Shown here: positions 6,185-9,927 of the stretch, piece after piece
How the letters are laid out: each line of letters starts with the position of its first letter
Position numbering within the stretch: position 1 is the stretch's first letter
From: Methanosarcinaceae archaeon
Lineage (GTDB): Archaea; Halobacteriota; Methanosarcinia; Methanosarcinales; Methanosarcinaceae
Assembly: GCA_030594665.1 (NCBI GenBank)
Contig: JAUVET010000033.1
Location: 1 to 9,927 of the forward strand
Length of the DNA: 9,927 nt
Reading direction: 5' to 3'
Position numbers and translations under genes: made by a program
The notes under the pieces: generated by a model
Seen by the model: the letters and a program-made list of their open reading frames with translations, nothing else
The model's database searches: none
Told to the model about the DNA's origin: nothing

Positions 6185-6448
6185 TTACTCTTCCGTCTCT
6201 TTAGGTGGACTGAACTTCTTGACGACATCCCTGATGATCACGATATCACCAGTTGTCACAACCCATCTATACGGTATGATAACGCCTTTTGTAGAAACTT
6301 CAAATACCTCGCGATTTATATCTGAAATTGCAAGACCATTGATTTTTCGATCGGTAGCGTCAAGTACAAGATCGCTGACCTTTCCTATGTATGTTCCCAC
6401 ATCGGTGTAGACGTTCAATCCAAATAATGATGTAATCTCTGCGCGCAT
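6185..6448 (-). CDS. PRC-barrel domain protein
   Basis: This 87-residue single-domain protein is a small beta-barrel of the PRC family, which also occurs in photosynthetic reaction-centre H subunits and in RimM. Archaeal stand-alone members are common; some are implicated in RNA or ribosome-related roles or cell-division partnerships, but no function is fixed. Seen: GLNVYTDVGTYIGKVSDLVLD (10-30), the typical first strands with the Gly-x-Tyr-Ile-Gly-Lys-Val turn; INGLAISD (36-43); and KGVIIPYRWVVTTGDIVIIRD (54-74), the classic closing block. The last ~12 residues are a charged tail. ATG is preceded by AAGGGAT at 6452-6458 (minus), a short-spaced ribosome binding site. It lies between mdh (116 bp upstream) and thg1 (70 bp downstream), the latter perhaps hinting at an RNA-related role. 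Confidence 0.9.
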   Translation of the reverse strand: MRAEITSLFGLNVYTDVGTYIGKVSDLVLDATDRKINGLAISDINREVFEVSTKGVIIPYRWVVTTGDIVIIRDVVKKFSPPKETEE

Positions 6449-6470
6449 AATATCCCTTGTGATCCTCAGA

Positions 6471-6484
6471 TTATAATTATAATG
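6471..6484 (-). promoter_or_regulatory. Possible TATA element of the PRC-barrel gene
   Basis: The minus strand reads CATTATAATTATAA, about 23-36 nt before the ATG at 6448. It is AT-rich enough for a TATA box, and a start near 6455 would give a very short leader. A second candidate, AATTATATATTG, lies further upstream near 6530. Confidence 0.4.
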
Positions 6485-6504
6485 ATAATTGTAGTTGTAG
6501 TTAA

Positions 6505-6524
6505 GTAAAAAGTGTGCTTAAGCA
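6505..6524 (-). terminator. Palindrome plus T-run after mdh
   Basis: TGCTTAAGCA (6515-6524) is a perfect 10-bp palindrome. In the minus direction it is followed by CACTTTTTACTT, which includes a T5 run. It is about 40-60 bases past the mdh stop, so it fits an archaeal T-rich terminator, though the palindrome could equally be an operator for the PRC-barrel gene. Confidence 0.35.
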
Positions 6525-6564
6525 ATATATAATTTATGAAAGGTTCTGCATTCTATATAACATT

Positions 6565-7488
6565 TTACAGTTGTAGTTTTGCAATCCCATCCCGCACAGC
6601 ATCAGCAGAATTTGACAATGCCTGTGACTGCTCATCCGTGAGTTTAAGCTCGATTATTTCTTCAACGCCGCCCTTTCCCAATTTTACAGGAACTCCGAGA
6701 TACACATCACTCTCGTTATACTCGCCCTGCAAATAAGCCGCACATGGAAGAACCCTTTTTGAATCCTTGACCACAGCCTCAACCATCTTGGCAACAGATG
6801 CGGATGGTGCGTAGAACGCACTGCCTGTCTTAAGATAATCTACGATCTCGGCTCCGCCGTTGATGGTGCGCAAAACCAATCTATTAACAGCCTCCTGTGG
6901 CATCAGTTCAGACATGGGAATACCGTAAACAGTTGTGTATTCAGGCACCGGAACCATTGAATCACCGTGTCCCCCAAGCACCATTGCGTCAATATCCCTT
7001 ACAGAACAGCCGATCTCCATTGCTATGAACGCTGCAAACCTGCTCGAATCAAGTACACCGCTCATCCCGAACACGCGGTTGTGCTCAAATCCCGTTGCTT
7101 TGAGTGCAATGTATGTCATTATATCAAGCGGATTGGTTACCGTAATAACCGTTGCCTTTGGGGCATATTCTGCAATGTTCTCACAAACCTCTGTTATGAT
7201 CTTGCCATTGATAGCCAGCAGGTCATCGCGGCTCATTCCCGGCTTTCGTGCAATTCCCGCTGTCATGACAACAACATCGGAATCTGCAATATCTGCATAA
7301 TCGGTCGTGCCGAGCACATCAACATCATACCCCATAACAGGTGCAGCCTGCATAAGATCAAGTGCTTTACCCTGTGGCAGACCATCAACAACATCCGTCA
7401 TAACAAGGTCACCAAGTTGTAGTTCTGCAAGACGCTGGACTGTGGTGGCACCCACATTGCCTGCACCGATAACTGTGATTTTTGTCAT
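6565..7488 (-). CDS. mdh: Malate dehydrogenase, NAD-type (LDH-like)
   Basis: This 307-residue enzyme interconverts malate and oxaloacetate with a nicotinamide cofactor in the cytoplasm. It shows the Rossmann start ITVIGAGNVGATT (4-16), an acidic D32 at the end of strand two favouring NAD over NADP, the active-site loop ARKPGMSRDDLL (80-91) whose R81 marks malate rather than lactate specificity and R87, N119 in VTNPLD, R150 in LDSSRF, and the catalytic His174 in GGHGDSMVP. Length and motif spacing match tetrameric LDH-like malate dehydrogenases. The frame stays open upstream to 7644, but the start is placed at 7488: MTKITVIG is the normal N-terminus, AAAGGTG lies 8 nt upstream and a TATA box lies between. 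The longer reading would add 52 unrelated residues. An insertion sequence begins about 150 bp upstream. Confidence 0.96.
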   Translation of the reverse strand: MTKITVIGAGNVGATTVQRLAELQLGDLVMTDVVDGLPQGKALDLMQAAPVMGYDVDVLGTTDYADIADSDVVVMTAGIARKPGMSRDDLLAINGKIITEVCENIAEYAPKATVITVTNPLDIMTYIALKATGFEHNRVFGMSGVLDSSRFAAFIAMEIGCSVRDIDAMVLGGHGDSMVPVPEYTTVYGIPMSELMPQEAVNRLVLRTINGGAEIVDYLKTGSAFYAPSASVAKMVEAVVKDSKRVLPCAAYLQGEYNESDVYLGVPVKLGKGGVEEIIELKLTDEQSQALSNSADAVRDGIAKLQL

Positions 7489-7535
7489 TTTTAAAACACC
7501 TTTGAATAATGATCTGTGGATAGTAAGGGTGGATA

Positions 7536-7545
7536 TACTTATAAC
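7536..7545 (-). promoter_or_regulatory. TATA box of mdh
   Basis: The minus strand reads GTTATAAGTA, about 50 nt ahead of the mdh ATG. A start near 7515 gives a ~27-nt leader that contains AAAGGTG (7497-7503). The insertion sequence ends 95 bp further upstream, leaving this core promoter intact. Confidence 0.5.
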
Positions 7546-7639
7546 TGCCGCATGATTAACTGAGACTTTTTTATTTTTGTATTTGTATAGCTGTGGCAAG
7601 ATGATAGCGTCGAGTAGCCGGGATTGTTTTATCTGAAAC

Positions 7640-7663
7640 GGCACAGTTCCAAAATCCAGTTAT
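7640..7663 (+). repeat. Left terminal inverted repeat of the IS
   Basis: The 24-bp left end begins GGCACAGTTCCAAAATCC. Aligned with the reverse complement of 9267-9290 it differs at positions 6, 7, 13, 18 and 22. Confidence 0.88.
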
Positions 7664-7701
7664 GCAGTAAAAAACACCAAAATCATCACAATAAATACAT
7701 A

Positions 7702-7710
7702 TTTATATAA
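7702..7710 (+). promoter_or_regulatory. TATA box of the transposase gene
   Basis: TTTATATAA lies inside the IS, centred about 37 nt before the ATG at 7743. A start near 7731 would give a ~12-nt leader carrying GGTGA (7733-7737). Confidence 0.5.
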
Positions 7711-7742
7711 AGTATGATGTAATTATAGTATTGGTGAAATAT

Positions 7743-9050
7743 ATGGTGACAGTAAACACTACTTTTGGTAATTTTTCCGAAACCCCGATTCTTCAGAAGA
7801 TTTTTGATGATTTTGGCAATGAATATGAATATACTGAAAACGGCATTTTACGCAAGAAAATCCCACCTCAATGCCCTATGTGTGGTCGTAAAATGGTGCA
7901 CAATGGCTTTAACAGTTACACCAAAAAGGGCATGGGCAGGATTAAAATCGGCAAATATATCTGTAAACCATGTGATGAAAAGATCGAAGAAGATCGAAGT
8001 GTTTGGGAACAACTCAAAACCTTATTTACCGGTTTGCTGGGAGAATTATATCAGACACTTAGATTAAATCATGTTGCCTATGATGCGATTTCGGGGCTAA
8101 TGCGTCTTATTTTTCCACAATCCAAAAGTACAATTTTTAGGGAATTTAATCGTGCTATGGAAAATACAGAAATTCCCCCTTTAGAGAACGTTTTGATAGT
8201 ACACTACGACGAGCAGTTTCCAAAAAAAGGACGCACTCAAAAATACCGCCTCACACTATTGGATGCTAAAACCAAAAGACCAGTAGCAGATGAATTGTTT
8301 GATAAAAAAGATCCTGAAACAATAAAGCAATTTTTGTTGGCGAACTTAGACACATCAAAACCTATATTCATCGTAACAGATTTTTACTCAAGTTATCCCC
8401 CTGTCTTAAAAGAAGTGTTTGGAGATAATTTAATACATCAGTGTTGCTTGTTGCATTTAAATAAGCTTGTCGTCAAAGATTTTCCGCGACATACGTCAAT
8501 AGCACAAGAATTGTTGAAATATAGATTATTGAATATTTTCTATAATCGTGAGAAAGAAATTGAAATGCTCCGCAAGCTCGAATTAGATGAAATTGAAATA
8601 ATTCAAGATGAAAATGCATACAAATCATGGATTAAAATCGTAAAGAAAGCTTTCTACGACTATGTACATGAATTAGAGCTTGCTCGTAGAAGGAATAAAG
8701 AAAACCATGAAATAAACAGTCTTGAAAAAGCTGAAAAAAATTTTGCTGAACTGATGAGTGAAATCGATTCGTTTGATGAAAAAATACAGTATCGATTGAA
8801 TAAAATTAAAAAACTCTGGATAAATCTTACTGCATTTCACTATTTTGAGGATGCTCCAGCTACGAATAACGCCATTGAGAACTTTTATTCAACGAGTCTC
8901 AAAACACACCGAAAAAAACAATTCAGAACCGATAGAGGCATTCTTTATCAGATGAAACTTGCTTCAATGAAAAGAGCAGGGATGTTCGAAGGCATAAAAC
9001 CAACACTGTTAGAACTGTTCGAATTGTTCAGGCCTTTTGCAATTAGTTGA
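7743..9050 (+). CDS. DDE transposase with N-terminal zinc finger
   Basis: This 435-residue transposase catalyses strand cleavage and transfer at the IS ends. Domains in order: a CxxC...CxxC zinc finger (C44, C47, C74, C77), a helical segment (about 85-145) likely containing the end-binding helix-turn-helix, and an RNase H-like catalytic core. Candidate catalytic residues are D156 in VHYDEQF, D213 in VTDFYSSYP and E379 in NNAIENFYS. The D156 region followed by YRLTLLDAKTKRPVADE and FLLANL resembles the IS240/IS6 catalytic domain. The second D and the E are 166 residues apart, however, with a CCLLHLNK motif and a long charged helical insertion (about 250-350), unlike the ~34-residue spacing of classical IS6 and closer to MULE/ISL3-style enzymes. 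The frame opens at a TTG (7731), but ATG 7743 is chosen because GGTGA sits five nucleotides before it. The gene is intact, so the element could be active. Confidence 0.9.
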   Translation: MVTVNTTFGNFSETPILQKIFDDFGNEYEYTENGILRKKIPPQCPMCGRKMVHNGFNSYTKKGMGRIKIGKYICKPCDEKIEEDRSVWEQLKTLFTGLLGELYQTLRLNHVAYDAISGLMRLIFPQSKSTIFREFNRAMENTEIPPLENVLIVHYDEQFPKKGRTQKYRLTLLDAKTKRPVADELFDKKDPETIKQFLLANLDTSKPIFIVTDFYSSYPPVLKEVFGDNLIHQCCLLHLNKLVVKDFPRHTSIAQELLKYRLLNIFYNREKEIEMLRKLELDEIEIIQDENAYKSWIKIVKKAFYDYVHELELARRRNKENHEINSLEKAEKNFAELMSEIDSFDEKIQYRLNKIKKLWINLTAFHYFEDAPATNNAIENFYSTSLKTHRKKQFRTDRGILYQMKLASMKRAGMFEGIKPTLLELFELFRPFAIS

Positions 9051-9266
9051 TAAATTTTTGGATTGGTATTTTTGTGAAGGAGTGAGCTGTAGCTATCGAT
9101 TTTTATGTGATTAAATGTCATATTTGCTGTAGTTTTTTGTTTTTACGCTGAAAAATATTGATTTTTAGATGAGCGTGAGCATTAAAGATCAAATTTTAGA
9201 AAGACATGAGATATTGGAAAACAATATTCAACTGATTAAGTGGTATATTTGGTGAAAATAGTGAAA
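9051..9266. other. Non-coding 3' tail of the IS
   Basis: About 216 bp separates the transposase stop from the right terminal repeat. It contains AGCT-GT-AGCT near 9087, an AAAAAT/ATTTTT hairpin (9151-9166) and a 28-codon frame (ATG 9169 to TGA 9255, starting MSVSIKDQILERHEIL) with no recognised similarity and no clear ribosome binding site. No promoter or second gene is convincing. Confidence 0.5.
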
Positions 9267-9290
9267 ATCACTAGATTATGGAATAGTGCC
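9267..9290 (-). repeat. Right terminal inverted repeat of the IS
   Basis: Read on the minus strand from 9290 it begins GGCACTATTCCATAATCT, matching the left end at 19 of 24 positions. Its outermost base directly follows the last native codon of the truncated reverse transcriptase. Confidence 0.88.
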
Positions 9291-9881
9291 GTCCATTGGG
9301 ATGTTATCCTGTAGCCATTCATGGTTGATGTTGTCAAAACAACCTTTTATATCTCCTTCCAGTATACACTGAGCAGAATTTTTTCTACTCAGGCAGATGA
9401 AAGCTTGCGCGCATGCATCATGTACGCTTCGGAATTTCCGAAAGCCGAAGGACGCAATATCAGCAGTGGCTTCTGCAACAGGGTTTAATGCAAGGGCATA
9501 TAATGCCTGCATTGCCCTGTCGTACATAGTCGGGATACCTAAGGGTCGTTTCTTCTTCTTACCCGGTTTCTCAATGAAAACTCTTTTCAAGGGTTTTGCT
9601 TTATATCTCTTGTCAGATAAATTAAGAGCAGCATTCATTTTAGCTTCAGGTGTTAACCACTTTTCGCCGTCAATTCCTGCTGTTCTTTTACCCTTATTCT
9701 GACAAATCGTTCGTACTGCTAGTGATTTAGCATAGAACGAGTGAGTTAACAAATATTGTAGTTTCTTTACTGTTTGCCATTTTCCTTTTAAAACTGCTTT
9801 TGTAATTCTGGTTTGTAGCCTGTTAATATTTTTAATGACCTTTTTCCAATTGATATCTTTCCATTGGATTTTTGGTCTCAT
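9276..9881 (-). pseudogene. ltrA: Group II intron reverse transcriptase/maturase, 3'-truncated by the IS
   Basis: The open frame encodes 201 residues: 197 are native reverse transcriptase and the last four (GTIP) plus the stop come from the IS end. Group II intron proteins bind their intron RNA for splicing and copy it during retrohoming. Seen: the N-terminal RVT_N-type region (1-60), KGKRTAGIDG (63-72), PLKRVFIEKPGKKKKRPLGI (97-116), PTMYDRAMQALYALALNPVA (117-136), FGFRKFRSVHDA (145-156), and EGDIKGCFDNINHEWL (175-190), whose D177 is the first catalytic Asp. It stops at NIPMD. The YADD box, thumb, maturase domain X and any endonuclease domain, together more than half of a normal protein, are absent from the window, so this copy cannot be active. 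ATG at 9881 is the usual start, with GAGAG about 10 nt upstream. Confidence 0.92.
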
Positions 9882-9884
9882 ATC

Positions 9885-9924
9885 TGTAAGTCTCTCGCTT
9901 TTGGGCGTCGTTGAATTACTTACA
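9885..9924 (-). ncRNA. Group II intron RNA fragment, probable domain IVa hairpin
   Basis: Immediately upstream of the reverse transcriptase start, the minus strand has TGTAAGT (9918-9924) and ACTTACA (9885-9891), a perfect 7-bp stem closing a 26-nt loop that includes a small CGC/GCG stem and the GAGAG ahead of the ATG. In group II introns the protein is encoded in domain IV, and a hairpin at this place (IVa) is the high-affinity binding site for the protein and can mask its ribosome binding site. The rest of the intron RNA lies beyond the window. Confidence 0.5.
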
Positions 9925-9927
9925 CTC

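Larger units (their letters stand above)
7640..9290 (+). mobile_element. Complete insertion sequence, 1651 bp, IS6/IS26-like termini
   Basis: The boundaries come from an imperfect terminal inverted repeat: the first 24 bases at each end agree at 19 positions and begin GGCAC. A subterminal CACCAAA also recurs 36-37 bases in from each end (7675-7681 on +, 9248-9254 on -). The terminal GGCACAGTTCCAAA resembles the ends of IS6/IS26 elements (GGCACTGTTGCAAA). One long gene (7743-9050) encodes the DDE transposase. Flanking bases (TCTGAAAC left, GTCCATTG right) show no target duplication. The right end is fused to a broken group II intron gene whose remainder is not on the left side, which suggests an IS-associated deletion or recombination between copies rather than simple insertion. 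Confidence 0.9.

Noticed and set aside
7489..7644. 52-residue N-terminal extension of malate dehydrogenase
   Set aside because: It lies upstream of the TATA box and ribosome binding site and begins within the IS end; the family N-terminus is MTKITVIG.
7664..9150. Alternative IS ends (GCAGTAAAAAACA near 7664 against GCGTAAAAACAAAA near 9148)
   Set aside because: That AT-rich similarity is weak, and the GGCAC ends at 7640 and 9290 match far better and coincide with the break in the reverse transcriptase.
7632..9298. 8-bp target site duplication around the IS
   Set aside because: The flanks TCTGAAAC and GTCCATTG do not match at any short length when compared directly.
9397..9702. 101-codon + strand frame opposite the reverse transcriptase
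   Set aside because: It is an antisense shadow of the conserved reverse transcriptase motifs.

Overview
The window looks like chromosomal DNA of a methane-metabolising archaeon (methanogen or anaerobic methane oxidiser), probably within or near the Methanosarcinales. The evidence is a methanogenesis-marker-16 (DUF39 plus ferredoxin) protein, an archaeal-type tyrosyl-tRNA synthetase, a complete archaeal Thg1-type tRNA(His) guanylyltransferase, GGTGA-type ribosome binding sites and TATA boxes 20-35 nt ahead of several genes. The genus assignment is inference; rearranged mobile DNA would fit a transposon-rich lineage such as Methanoperedens relatives, but that is not proven here.

Positions 1-1097 carry no convincing gene. 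They hold two diverged direct copies of a repeat module (about 31-270 and 380-625; the 94-bp core at 89-182 and 470-563 differs at 8 sites), built around tandem 20-bp, 18-bp and 9-bp repeats. A 52-bp double-hairpin, REP-like element interrupts module 2 (395-446). A second copy lies in opposite orientation at 889-940.

Positions 1098-2399 (+) encode the marker-16 iron-sulfur protein. It converges on a block of minus-strand genes: a short PIN/DUF3368 remnant (2481-2789), an unrecognised 380-residue protein (3094-4236), tyrS (4372-5322), thg1 (5389-6114), a PRC-barrel protein (6185-6448) and malate dehydrogenase (6565-7488). They are head to tail, but the gaps of 66-304 bp contain their own TATA-like boxes, so they are probably mostly separate transcription units rather than one operon. 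tyrS and thg1 both act in tRNA charging or maturation; mdh is central carbon metabolism.

Positions 7640-9290 are a complete 1651-bp insertion sequence, defined here from 24-bp imperfect terminal inverted repeats (19/24) starting GGCAC. It carries a 435-residue zinc-finger DDE transposase and a long non-coding 3' tail. No target duplication flanks it. Its right end is fused exactly to a truncated group II intron reverse transcriptase (9291-9881, minus), whose remaining half is absent from the other side, so an IS-associated deletion or rearrangement is likely. The window ends inside the intron, in a hairpin resembling its domain IVa.

The least explained items are the double-hairpin repeat with structure-preserving substitutions, the IS with IS6/IS26-like ends but an unusually large transposase, and the unrecognised 380-residue protein.
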